Assembly: GCA_963664035.2 (NCBI GenBank) | Contig: OY760867.2 | Location: 868,001-932,000, forward strand | DNA length: 64,000 nucleotides | Direction of reading: 5' to 3' | Origin: G958296245 sp963664035 | Lineage (GTDB): Bacteria; Chloroflexota; Dehalococcoidia; Lucifugimonadales; G958296245 | Part shown: positions 16,663 through 25,009 of the stretch, piece by piece | Layout: each line of letters opens with the position of its first letter | How positions within the stretch are numbered: the stretch's first letter is position 1 | Program-made: the position numbers and the translations under genes | The notes under the pieces: generated by a model | The model's database searches: none | Told to the model about the DNA's origin: nothing | The model's input: the letters and a program-made list of their open reading frames with translations, nothing else

Positions 16663-17667
16663 CTACTCCCCCCAGACCTCCCCGAAGAGGCGCAGGAAGT
16701 TGCCCCCCAGCACGGCGCTCACGTCGTCCGTCGAGTAGCCCCGCGACGACAGCTCCGCGGCGAGCGCGGGCATCTCGGCCGGGGTCTCGAAGCCGCGGGG
16801 GTGGTAGTGCGGGTCGGGTATGGCGAGCGGGCTCTTCCTGGGCCTGACGCCGTACTGGCTGAAAAGCCAGTCGAAGAAGGCGGCGGGCCGGTCCTGGCAG
16901 AAGTCGGTGCCGATGCCCACGTGGTCTATGCCGACGCGCTCCACCAGGTCGTCGATGGCGTCGGCGTAGTCGGAGATCGTCGACTCGTACAGCTTGGGCA
17001 GGAAGGTGGGGAAGGCGTTCGCGCCCACGACGCCGCCCTTCTCGGCCAGCAGCCGCAGCGCGTCGTCCGGCTTGTTGCGGACGTGGCCCATGAAGCTGCG
17101 GGCGTTCGCGTGGGTGAAAGCCACCGGCTTCTCGGAGTGCTCTATCGTGTCCAGCGTGGTGCGGTCGCCGACGTGAGACAGGTCGATCAGGATGCCGAGC
17201 TCGTTCATCAGCCGCACCGCGTCAAGGCCGAAGTTGGACAGGCCCTCGTCGACGCGCTCGTAGCAGCCGTTGCCTAGCAGGTTGCGCTCGTTGTAGGTCA
17301 CCTGAACCACGCGGACGCCCAACTCGTAGAAGAGCGCCAGCCTGTCGAGGTCGTTCTCTATCGGGGATGCGTTCTGCCAGCCGAGGACGACCGCGGTGCG
17401 CCCCTCGCGCTTGGCGCGCAGGATGTCCGCCACGGAGCGGCCCTGCGTCACCGTGCCGGCGTGGCGTTGGAACCTCCCCGGCCAGCGCGAGATATGGGCC
17501 ATCGTCTCCTCGAAGCCCTCCCAGACGGCGATGGTGGCGTTTATGGCCGTTATGCCGCCGGCGTGGAGGCTGCGGTAGACGGCGTCGCTCTCCCACAGGC
17601 TGACGTTCAGCCCGTCGATCACGACGGCATCGTCGTATGCCTGCCTGGCTGCGTCCTGTGCTGTCAT
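16663..17667 (-). CDS. Peptidase M19 (membrane dipeptidase)-like protein
   Basis: 334-aa amidohydrolase-fold protein of the renal dipeptidase family. Metal-site features seen: IEND (bridging Glu), DLSHVGDRT and AFTHANARS (His ligands), and GIGTDF (catalytic Asp). The N-terminal HxD pair that binds one zinc in classical M19 enzymes is replaced by DGLNVSLW. A bacterial subfamily with this kind of replacement exists (recalled, not searched). No signal peptide, so probably cytosolic. Eight bases downstream of the YCF48 gene start, in the same orientation. Confidence 0.82.
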   Translation of the reverse strand: MTAQDAARQAYDDAVVIDGLNVSLWESDAVYRSLHAGGITAINATIAVWEGFEETMAHISRWPGRFQRHAGTVTQGRSVADILRAKREGRTAVVLGWQNASPIENDLDRLALFYELGVRVVQVTYNERNLLGNGCYERVDEGLSNFGLDAVRLMNELGILIDLSHVGDRTTLDTIEHSEKPVAFTHANARSFMGHVRNKPDDALRLLAEKGGVVGANAFPTFLPKLYESTISDYADAIDDLVERVGIDHVGIGTDFCQDRPAAFFDWLFSQYGVRPRKSPLAIPDPHYHPRGFETPAEMPALAAELSSRGYSTDDVSAVLGGNFLRLFGEVWGE

Positions 17668-17749
17668 GTCAGCGCCCTCCGTTGGAATCTACGTTACCAG
17701 AGAAGGGCGTCACGCGCTACGGATGGCAAGGGCACGGAGGGGCACGAAG

Positions 17750-17900
17750 GGGGATTGTCAGAATCTGGATTTGCAGGATTTTGGGATTTTTCAGGATAGG
17801 GCAAGGGGAGGGCTGGTTTGAAACCAGCCCCTACGGGGGGATGCCTGCCCTACGGGGGGATGGCTGCCCTACAGGGTGATGGCTGCCCTACCGGGGTGAT
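17750..17900. repeat. Cluster of intergenic palindromic and tandem repeats
   Basis: Three parts lie side by side. First, GGATTGTCAGAATCTGGATT (from 17752), which recurs inverted at 49421-49452. Second, a perfect palindrome with arms GGGCTGGTTT and AAACCAGCCC (17810-17830), identical in design to 37747-37767 and 49348-49368. Third, about four degenerate 19-bp units around GATGGCTGCCCTAC (17838-17900). No coding potential. These modules recur between unrelated genes and behave like REP-type elements. Confidence 0.8.
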
Positions 17901-17917
17901 GGCCGATAGATATGGCG

Positions 17918-19534
17918 CTACATCTCCAACCATTGCTTCAGCCACTCCTCGTCTTCGGGCTCCCTGAACATTGCTTCCAGCCCCATCATGCCCCACTCGT
18001 GCTTGTCGCGGTCGCCGTAGACGACCAGGAGGCCGTCCTCCCAGTAGGCCATGCCGTCCACTATGTCCATCGTCTTGACGCTGACGGTGCACACGCGCCG
18101 CAGCAGGTCGATGACGCGCTCCTTGTGGTCGGCGAAGCGGTAGGTGTCGAATCGCTCGCGGATGGTGGGGTCGCGGGGCTTGCGCTCCTTGTACTGGTCT
18201 AGGACCCACTCCAGGGCGGAGCGGCTGCCCAGGCGGTAGCGCCATGCGTCGGGCGGCACCCCGGCGAGGGTGGTATGGTCGTCCAGCACGATCACGCCGC
18301 GCTCCTTGTCGGCGCGCAGCCTTGCACGAGGCGGGGCACCCTCACCCTTCGACAGGCTCAGGGCAGGCTCCCAGCCCTCTCCCGTCGAGGGAGAGGGGGT
18401 GGGCGCGGCGGGCTCGGCGGCGGCGTAGGCGACGGACGTCTCCCTGATGGCGGCTGGCCGCGGCGTCTTCTCGACGCGCTCCAGCGGGTAGGGCTCCGCG
18501 GACTCGAAGCCGAGGTGCAGGTCGAGCAGCTCGCGGCCCATGCGCGCCCAGATGTCGAACTCGTGGTACAGGGGCAGGCGCGGGAACTCGCGCAGCAGGT
18601 CGTTGGCGTAGTCGTAGAGGTACACCGGGTCGTGCAGCACGGCGTAGGCGTAGGCGAAGATGTCCTCCGCGCCGATGCCGTCGGGGTACATCTTGTCGAA
18701 GTCCTTGCCCCACTCCTCGCGGTAGTGGTCGTTGATGCGCCGGATGCCCCACTCGGTGATGTTGCTGACGCGCTCGCCCTCGGGGGTGTAGCGGTATAGG
18801 GGTAGGCATTGCGTGCCGTCGATGAACATAGCCAATGAGGGCAGCTTGCCAGTGGCAATTGCAGCAAACTTTCGTCTCCCGCCTGATCCTAGGAAACATA
18901 TGACCTTGTTGTCTTGCCTCAAGTCGGAACCGAACATCTCGTAGTGGTTCTTGGTAAGGACGTCATTCATGGTGAAGTCAACGAAGTGACCCTTCTCCAC
19001 GAAAGGACGATAAAGCGTCTGGACGAGATTTGCCTCGTTATAGACGATACGGCGGCCGCGTCGGAACTCATTGCGCAAATCGCGGCTCCACTTGATGATC
19101 GGATCATATGACTCGTCGTTGGTGTCCAAGAGCTCATTGTATGTGTCGGCGAAGAACAGGGCCTTGGCCCGAAGATTGCGCGCGTCGAAGTCATACACCC
19201 AATCATCGCGATTGGTGCTGACTCCAAGAGAATACAGACCGAAGATGGCCTGTTCGTCCTCTGCTCTCTTGGCTAGCTTGGTCTCACGATTCGCAAGGGC
19301 AACTAGCTTCCCGAAGTCTGGATTGGATTGGTTGAGCCAGTCGTGTCTCGAATCAGGCGCAAGGGACTCGAAGGCTATCTCCCCCACTTCGGCTGTGCGC
19401 AGATATACCAGCTTATCTGTGGCAAGCTCGGAATCCTCACGCCGAGCGTAGTGTACGTTGCACGTGCCCAGTGCCGACTTATCTCTGACGAAGAAACCGA
19501 TGGCGACGCCGGTCCAAGTCGGCGCGGTAGCGCT
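17918..19534 (-). pseudogene. Type ISP restriction-modification enzyme, 5'-truncated
   Basis: C-terminal about 538 codons of an ISP-type (LlaGI-like) single-chain restriction enzyme: the target-recognition region with VYDFDARNLRAKALFFADTYNELL, VQTLYRPFVEKGHFVDF, YPDGIGAEDIFAYAYAVLHDP and a C-terminal WEDGLLVVYGDRD tail. Homologous-looking sequence (GVAIGFFVRDKSA, NVHYARRESDE) continues upstream of the first possible start (GTG 19387) until a TAG at 19535, with no ATG. The nuclease, helicase and methylase parts are missing. The fragment also carries an in-frame palindromic repeat at 18341-18404. Most likely non-functional. Confidence 0.75.
18341..18404. repeat. Palindromic repeat inserted in frame in the ISP fragment
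   Basis: Contains CCTTCGACAGGCTCAGGG followed by CTCTCCC (18377-18383), GTCGA, GGGAGAG (18389-18395), a perfect 7-bp hairpin. In the minus frame it adds a Pro/Ser/Gly-rich stretch including PSPSTGEG and LSLSKGEG without breaking the reading frame. Both motifs are familiar as dispersed extragenic repeats in many GC-rich genomes. Its presence inside a gene marks a repeat insertion into coding sequence. Confidence 0.7.
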
Positions 19535-19560
19535 CTATGTGGGGGTATGAGGGCATGGGG

Positions 19561-19989
19561 TCAGCGGCCCCGGCTAGGTGAAGACGCGAACGGATTTATC
19601 ACACGCAGGCCATCGTAGTCCTGCTCGTCGCTCAGGTCTTCGGAGTACACCGCCTCGCAACCGATATTACGCGCCGCAGCCAGAATCGCGCCGTCCCAGT
19701 ACGACAACCCGAAGCGATGGCTGATGGATACTCCATCGTGGAACACGTCGAGAGTAGTCTCCTGCACCGGGAACCTGCTGACCGACTCTATGAACCGCAG
19801 TGCTTGATCGTGGGTGATCGCCGCCGGGCGGTTGGGGCGCGTCGCCTGATAGTAGAACTCCTGGAGCACCTGCACCGAGACCGCCAAGTCGCTTTCGTTC
19901 AGCAAGTCGGCAGCGCTCCGGCGCTTGCCGGATTCCCCCGGCAGATTGCTCACCGCGTAGAGCAGGACGTTGGTGTCAACGAAGCGCAT
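19561..19989 (-). CDS. PIN domain ribonuclease toxin (VapC type)
   Basis: 142-aa PIN-domain protein. Acidic active-site residues are visible: Asp in MRFVDTNVLLYAVS, Glu in VLQEFYYQ, Asp in YWDGAILAAARN and Asp in YSEDLSDEQ. VapC toxins cleave tRNA or rRNA. Start set at ATG 19989, inside the upstream antitoxin's last codons (14-bp overlap); the frame extends upstream but only over the antitoxin. The downstream end abuts the truncated ISP gene, suggesting that this module or a deletion removed the ISP 5' part. Confidence 0.88.
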   Translation of the reverse strand: MRFVDTNVLLYAVSNLPGESGKRRSAADLLNESDLAVSVQVLQEFYYQATRPNRPAAITHDQALRFIESVSRFPVQETTLDVFHDGVSISHRFGLSYWDGAILAAARNIGCEAVYSEDLSDEQDYDGLRVINPFASSPSRGR

Positions 19990-20266
19990 TACGCTCGTAC
20001 AGGGCTTCGCGGGATAGGTTGTCGGCCATGCGCAGCCCGCCTCCATTCGCGGTGATCTCCTCGATCACGTCATTCATGAGACGGCGGCGGCGCTCGAACT
20101 CGTCATCCTGAGACTCTTCTATGGCTGCCGGGCCATTGGACTGCCGGCCGGCGAGGGACCCGAGATAGCCCCTGACCAGCGCCGAGACCGATGTGCCAGC
20201 CTCCGCAGCCTTGATACGGGAGAGACGGTAGGTCTCTTCATCGACTGATACTGTGATGTTCTTCAT
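19976..20266 (-). CDS. Ribbon-helix-helix antitoxin (VapB type)
   Basis: 96-aa antitoxin starting MKNITVSVDEETYRLSRIKAA, a ribbon-helix-helix DNA-binding domain (the short beta strand then two helices, GTSVSALVRGYL). The acidic/basic C-terminal tail (DDEFERRRRLMNDVIEEITA) would wrap the PIN toxin. Start ATG 20266; GGAGG lies 12 bases upstream. Overlaps vapC by 14 bp, and two tandem 21-bp repeats 55-95 bp upstream may be its operator. Confidence 0.85.
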   Translation of the reverse strand: MKNITVSVDEETYRLSRIKAAEAGTSVSALVRGYLGSLAGRQSNGPAAIEESQDDEFERRRRLMNDVIEEITANGGGLRMADNLSREALYERNALR

Positions 20267-20320
20267 AGCGGCGGCCTCCAACAGGGGGGAGGTGTCCATG
20301 CCTCCTGGATTCCGGCCCCG

Positions 20321-20362
20321 TATCGGAGTACGGGGTGACGTTATCGGAGTACGGGGTGACGG
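20321..20362. repeat. Two tandem 21-bp repeats upstream of vapB
   Basis: TATCGGAGTACGGGGTGACG followed by one variable base occurs twice in direct tandem (20321-20341 and 20342-20362). Spacing of 21 bp is two helical turns. Placed about 55 bp upstream of the antitoxin start; a binding-site role for the VapBC complex is plausible but unproven. The rest of 20267-20512 shows no other gene. Confidence 0.6.
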
Positions 20363-20512
20363 CCTCCCGCACCGCTTCAATCCCCGCCTCCTCGATCCGC
20401 ACGACGTTCTTTCGCCGGAATGACGAGGGACCAGTCCTAGGCACACTATAGGCAATCCACGGAGGTCGTGCAATGTTGGTATCGAGGCTCACGTTGCTTC
20501 ATAATGTGGCGC

Positions 20513-22120
20513 ATGGCTTTCGATACGCTCATAACGAACGCGACGGTCGTCGACGGGACGGGATCGCCGCGGTACGGGGCGGACGTGGGCATCGCGGGTG
20601 GGGAGATAGCGGCGATCGGCCGGCTGGCGGACGCGGAGGCCGGGCGCAGGATCGACGCGGGCGGGCTCGCGCTGGCGCCGGGGTTCATCGACATGCACAC
20701 CCACTCGGACCTGTCGCTGCTCGACGATCCCGGCGGGGAGAGCATGGCCCACCAGGGCGTCACGACCCAGGTGACCGGGAACTGTAGCTACTCGCCCTTT
20801 CCGATGGGCGGCCGCGAGCCCGAGCAGATGCGGCGGCTCATGGGGCAGGTCTTCGAGACGCGGCAGGAGTGGCGCTGGCGCAGCCTCGACGAGTGGGCCG
20901 GCATCATGGAGTCGCAGGGCGTCAGCCTGAACGTCGCGCCGCAGGTGGGGAACACGCCGCTGCGCGCCGCCGCCAACGCCCTGGACGACCGCCCGGCCTC
21001 GCCGGACGAGCTCGCGGCGCAGGCGCGGCTGCTCTCCGAGACGATGGAGCAGGGCGCCTTCAGCCTCACCACCGGCCTGTCACTCGCGCCTTCGGGCTAC
21101 GCGCCGACCGGCGAGATCGCGGCGCTGGCGAAGGTCGCCGCGAGCTACGGCGGCTTCTACGCGACGCACGCGCGGGCGCTGCCCGGATGGCACGTCAAGA
21201 TGGTCGAGGAGGCGGTCGAGATCGGACGGCGCGCGGAGATCCCCGTCCAGTTCTCCCACATGGCGATCATCGACCGCCGCTACTACGGCAGCGGCGCCGA
21301 GGTCGTCGGCGTGATCGAGCGCGCACGCGCAGAGGGCATAGACATTACCTACGACATGTACCCGTACACCGCCGCGGGCGCCGGGCTGAACCAGCTGGTG
21401 CCGCTGTGGATGCAGGAGGGGGGCGTCCCGACGTTCATGGAGCGTCTGCGCGACCCCTCGCTCCGAGAGCGCGCCATCCGCGAGATGGACGCGGGGCGCG
21501 AAGGGGGGATACCGCCGCTCTGGCGCATCCACGTCATCAGCAACACCGCCTCCGAGCGGAACCGCGAGCTTATCGGATACAACCTCGATGAGGTCGCGGA
21601 GATGCGGGGCGTGGGGCCCGCCGAGGCCACGTTGCAGCTAATCGAGGAAGAGGAAGACGCGATCATGGCCGTCATCCACAACCGCGTGGAGAGCGACGTC
21701 CGGTTCTTCATGGGCCACCCGCAGGCCATGTTCGGCTCGGACGGCAACGCCATCTCGCCGGACGGGCTGTACAAGGACTTCAAGCCCCATCCGCGGTTCT
21801 ACGGCCCCTATCCGCGGGTGCTCGGCCGGTACGTGCGCGAGCGGCCCGCCGTCCTCACGCTGGAGGAGGCGGTGTACAAGATGTCCGGCTTCCCCGCCGA
21901 ACGGCTGGGATTCAAGCGGCGGGGCCGTGTCGAGCGGGGCTTGATCGCCGACCTCGCGCTGTTCGACCCTGACACCGTCATCGACAACGCGACCTTCGAG
22001 GACCCGCACCGGTATCCGACCGGCGTCCCCTACGTCTTCGTGGCGGGCGAGCCGGTGATCGACGGGGGGAGGCACACGGGGGCGCGGCCGGGGCGGGTGT
22101 TGAGGAACGGCAGCGCGTAG
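20513..22120 (+). CDS. N-acyl-D-amino-acid deacylase / D-aminoacylase family amidohydrolase
   Basis: 535-aa metal-dependent amidohydrolase. Motifs: DTLITNATVVDGTGSPRYGAD at the N terminus, PGFIDMHTHSD (HxH), TTQVTGNCSYSPFP (the zinc-binding Cys typical of D-aminoacylases), YATHARALPG, VQFSHMAI, and FGSDGNAISPDG (catalytic Asp). The C-terminal beta-sandwich ends GRVERGLIADLALFDPDTV. It hydrolyses N-acyl-D-amino acids or related N-acyl or hydantoin-like bonds. ATG 20513 (MAFDTL) chosen; two earlier in-frame starts exist. No operon partner on the same strand. Confidence 0.88.
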   Translation: MAFDTLITNATVVDGTGSPRYGADVGIAGGEIAAIGRLADAEAGRRIDAGGLALAPGFIDMHTHSDLSLLDDPGGESMAHQGVTTQVTGNCSYSPFPMGGREPEQMRRLMGQVFETRQEWRWRSLDEWAGIMESQGVSLNVAPQVGNTPLRAAANALDDRPASPDELAAQARLLSETMEQGAFSLTTGLSLAPSGYAPTGEIAALAKVAASYGGFYATHARALPGWHVKMVEEAVEIGRRAEIPVQFSHMAIIDRRYYGSGAEVVGVIERARAEGIDITYDMYPYTAAGAGLNQLVPLWMQEGGVPTFMERLRDPSLRERAIREMDAGREGGIPPLWRIHVISNTASERNRELIGYNLDEVAEMRGVGPAEATLQLIEEEEDAIMAVIHNRVESDVRFFMGHPQAMFGSDGNAISPDGLYKDFKPHPRFYGPYPRVLGRYVRERPAVLTLEEAVYKMSGFPAERLGFKRRGRVERGLIADLALFDPDTVIDNATFEDPHRYPTGVPYVFVAGEPVIDGGRHTGARPGRVLRNGSA

Positions 22121-22125
22121 CAAAC

Positions 22126-22160
22126 GGAAGGGCAGCCACGAGGGCTGCGCCCTACGGGAT
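22126..22160. repeat. Fragment of the array repeat overlapping the histidine kinase 3' end
   Basis: GGGCAGCCACGAGGGCTGCG followed by CCCTACGGGATGGAAG matches the complement of the right end of the tandem-array unit (CTTCCATCCCGTAGGG then TGCAGCCCTTGTGGCTGCCC). It sits between the convergent D-aminoacylase and histidine kinase genes and supplies the last codons and stop of the kinase gene. Confidence 0.7.
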
Positions 22161-23465
22161 GGAAGGCGTATCGGCAGGCTCCGGCGATGGCGTCGGGGCC
22201 GGTTCGCGCCTGGCGGGGTCCAGGGGGAGGCGCACGGTCATGATCGTGTATTCACCAGGTTCGGACGCGGGTATGATCTCGCCCCCGTGCTCGCGTATGA
22301 TGTCGTGGGACAGGCTGAGGCCCAGGCCGGTGTTCCAGGCGCCCTCCTTCGTGGTGAAGAAGGGGTTGAAGATTTCCGACATGACCTCCGGGGCCATGCC
22401 GAGGCCGTTGTCCCTGACCGCGATCTCCGCGCCCTCCGGGGTCCGTCGGCTCTCTATCCTGAGCTCCGGCCGGTAGCGCTCGTCCGCGGCGCCGGCCCGG
22501 TCGGCCATGGCGTGGCACGCGTTGGTCACCAGGTTGGCGAAGACCCGGGCGAGGTCCTCCTGCACCGCGACGACGTCCCCCATGTCCGGGTCCAGCTCCT
22601 GCCGGACGATGGCGCTGAAGCCCGGCATCTGGGCCTGTACCGCCTGGTGGGCGAGGGTGACCTGGTCGGCCAGGAGCCGGTTCAGGTCCACCGTTTCAAA
22701 GGCGCCGGAGCCTCTGCGTCCCAACGCCAGCATGTCCATGATTATCCGGTCGGCCCGGTCGCTGTGCCTGACGATGCGGCCCATGTTCTCCACGAGGTCG
22801 TCGATATCCTCTCGCACCGCCTCGGAATCGCCTCCGTCCGGCTGCTGGGAGGCCTCCCCAATCTCCCTGGCTATCGTCTCCGAGGACTTGGCGAAGTTGC
22901 GTATGAACTGGAGGGGATTGCGTATCTCGTGGGCGACGCCGGCGGACAGCTCCCCCAGCTCGGCCAGCTTCTGCTGGCTTACGATACGGTCCTGGGTCTT
23001 CCTCAGCTCGTCCAGGGTATCTTCCAGGGCGGCATTCTTCTGCTGGAGCTCGTCGGACAGCTTCTGCACCAGGTCCAGCCGCAGGGCCCGTATGGAGCTC
23101 TGCCTCAAGGTCTCCAGGGCCTCGCAGGCCTTGGAGACCTCGTCGTTGCCCCGGGGTTCGATCTTGTAGTCGAAGTCGCCCATTCCCAGCCTGCGGATCC
23201 ATATCTCGACCGCCACGGCTCGCGTCCCGACGTACAGGATCAGGGCCGTCAGCGCCAGCGTCACCGCAAGGGTCGCTCCGGCAAGGACCGTCAGCGTGAG
23301 GTTGCCGTACAGCACGGCCTGGACGTTGGTGGCCGCAAGGAGGGCTATGATGCTGAGGAGCAGCAGTCCCTGTTGTATGGAGTAGCGCCTGATGGAGAAC
23401 TTCGAGAGGCCGAAGGGGTCGTTGGCGTCGTGAGGCCGGTCGAACAGCGGGTCTTGGTCGGTCAT
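22152..23465 (-). CDS. Membrane sensor histidine kinase
   Basis: 437-aa inner-membrane kinase. Two helices near residues 31-52 and 56-80, a HAMP-like linker to about 130, and a coiled coil (LQQKNAALEDTLDELRKTQDR). The HisKA box is AGVAHEIRNPLQ with the phospho-acceptor His179. The ATPase domain shows NLVTNACHAMAD (N box), DNGLGMAP, FFTTKEGAWNTGLGLSLS (F/G2 boxes). There is almost no extracytoplasmic loop, so it may sense the membrane or an internal signal. ATG 23465 has GGAGAG upstream. No response regulator is adjacent. The last residues (PSIP plus stop) come from a palindromic repeat. Confidence 0.9.
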   Translation of the reverse strand: MTDQDPLFDRPHDANDPFGLSKFSIRRYSIQQGLLLLSIIALLAATNVQAVLYGNLTLTVLAGATLAVTLALTALILYVGTRAVAVEIWIRRLGMGDFDYKIEPRGNDEVSKACEALETLRQSSIRALRLDLVQKLSDELQQKNAALEDTLDELRKTQDRIVSQQKLAELGELSAGVAHEIRNPLQFIRNFAKSSETIAREIGEASQQPDGGDSEAVREDIDDLVENMGRIVRHSDRADRIIMDMLALGRRGSGAFETVDLNRLLADQVTLAHQAVQAQMPGFSAIVRQELDPDMGDVVAVQEDLARVFANLVTNACHAMADRAGAADERYRPELRIESRRTPEGAEIAVRDNGLGMAPEVMSEIFNPFFTTKEGAWNTGLGLSLSHDIIREHGGEIIPASEPGEYTIMTVRLPLDPARREPAPTPSPEPADTPSIP

Positions 23466-23524
23466 TGGGTCACTCTCCGCGGGGCTGGTGGGACGTGCCG
23501 GGTCTTCCTCGTTCCTTGGTCTTA

Positions 23525-24831
23525 CGTAACTGTTCAGAGTTGGTGTATTCCTCGTCCAGGGCGCCCACAAGGGACGCCCCTACAATACAGCTTCCATCCC
23601 GTAGGGTGCAGCCCTTGTTCCTCGTCCAGGGCGCCCACAAGGGACGCCCCTACGAACAGCTTCCATCCCGTAGGGTGCAGCCCTTGTTCCTCGTCCAGGG
23701 CGCCCACAAGGGACGCCCCTACGAACAGCTTCCATCCCGTAGGGTGCAGCCCTTGTTCCTCGTCCAGGGCGCCCACAAGGGACGCCCCTACGATACAGCT
23801 TCCATCCCGTAGGGTGCAGCCCTTGTTCCTCGTCCAGGGCGCCCACAAGGGACGCCCCTACGATACAGCTTCCATCCCGTAGGGTGCAGCCCTTGTTCCT
23901 CGTCCAGGGCGCCCACAAGGGACGCCCCTACGATACAGCTTCCATCCCGTAGGGTGCAGCCCTTGTTCCTCGTCCAGGGCGCCCACAAGGGACGCCCCTA
24001 CGAACAGCTTCCATCCCGTAGGGTGCAGCCCTTGTTCCTCGTCCAGGGCGCCCACAAGGGACGCCCCTACGATACAGCTTCCATCCCGTAGGGTGCAGCC
24101 CTTGTTCCTCGTCCAGGGCGCCCACAAGGGACGCCCCTACGATACAGCTTCCATCCCGTAGGGTGCAGCCCTTGTTCCTCGTCCAGGGCGCCCACAAGGG
24201 ACGCCCCTACGATACAGCTTCCATCCCGTAGGGTGCAGCCCTTGTTCCTCGTCCAGGGCGCCCACAAGGGACGCCCCTACGAACAGCTTCCATCCCGTAG
24301 GGTGCAGCCCTTGTTCCTCGTCCAGGGCGCCCACAAGGGACGCCCCTACGAACAGCTTCCATCCCGTAGGGTGCAGCCCTTGTTCCTCGTCCAGGGCGCC
24401 CACAAGGGACGCCCCTACGAACAGCTTCCATCCCGTAGGGTGCAGCCCTTGTTCCTCGTCCAGGGCGCCCACAAGGGACGCCCCTACGATACAGCTTCCA
24501 TCCCGTAGGGTGCAGCCCTTGTTCCTCGTCCAGGGCGCCCACAAGGGACGCCCCTACGATACAGCTTCCATCCCGTAGGGTGCAGCCCTTGTTCCTCGTC
24601 CAGGGCGCCCACAAGGGACGCCCCTACGAACAGCTTCCATCCCGTAGGGTGCAGCCCTTGTTCCTCGTCCAGGGCGCCCACAAGGGACGCCCCTACGATA
24701 CAGCTTCCATCCCGTAGGGTGCAGCCCTTGTTCCTCGTCCAGGGCGCCCACAAGGGACGCCCCTACGATACAGCTTTCATCCCGTAGGGTGCAGCCCTTG
24801 TGGCTGCCCTCCCGTACTCTGAACAGTTACG
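23525..24831. repeat. TIR-bounded element with 18 tandem 69/70-bp units
   Basis: Eighteen direct units run from 23548 to 24800, each beginning TTCCTCGTCCAGGGCGCCCA and ending GTAGGGTGCAGCCCTTG. Eleven are 70 bp (CGATACAGC or variant) and seven are 69 bp (CGAACAGC); otherwise they are nearly identical. The array is framed by perfect 16-bp inverted repeats, CGTAACTGTTCAGAGT (23525-23540) and ACTCTGAACAGTTACG (24816-24831). GTCTT lies just outside both ends (23519-23523, 24832-24836), a possible target duplication. A one-unit relative is at 10929-11051. Open frames through it are by-products of repetition. It occupies the whole gap between the histidine kinase and the cysteine desulfurase. Confidence 0.95.
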
Positions 24832-25009
24832 GTCTTGCAGGTAGTCTTGACATTAGTATTACACGTGTCGAATATCAACCCTCTCCGGGCAGGGTCTTCC
24901 CAGCAGCCCGAAACTGTCCCGGATTTCATACCGGCGGCCCGCGCGTGCTAGAATGGAGGTGTTACGCCAACATCCCGAACCGACGGGCAGGCCGTCCGGG
25001 GAGCGCAAG

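Noticed and set aside
23548..24800. Tandem array as a CRISPR
   Set aside because: Adjacent units are identical over their whole 69/70 bp; there are no unique spacers and no cas genes nearby.
23548..24800. Repeat-encoded proteins reading through the array
   Set aside because: All frames repeat with the DNA unit, have no known domain, and occur in several frames at once; they are consequences of the non-coding repeat.
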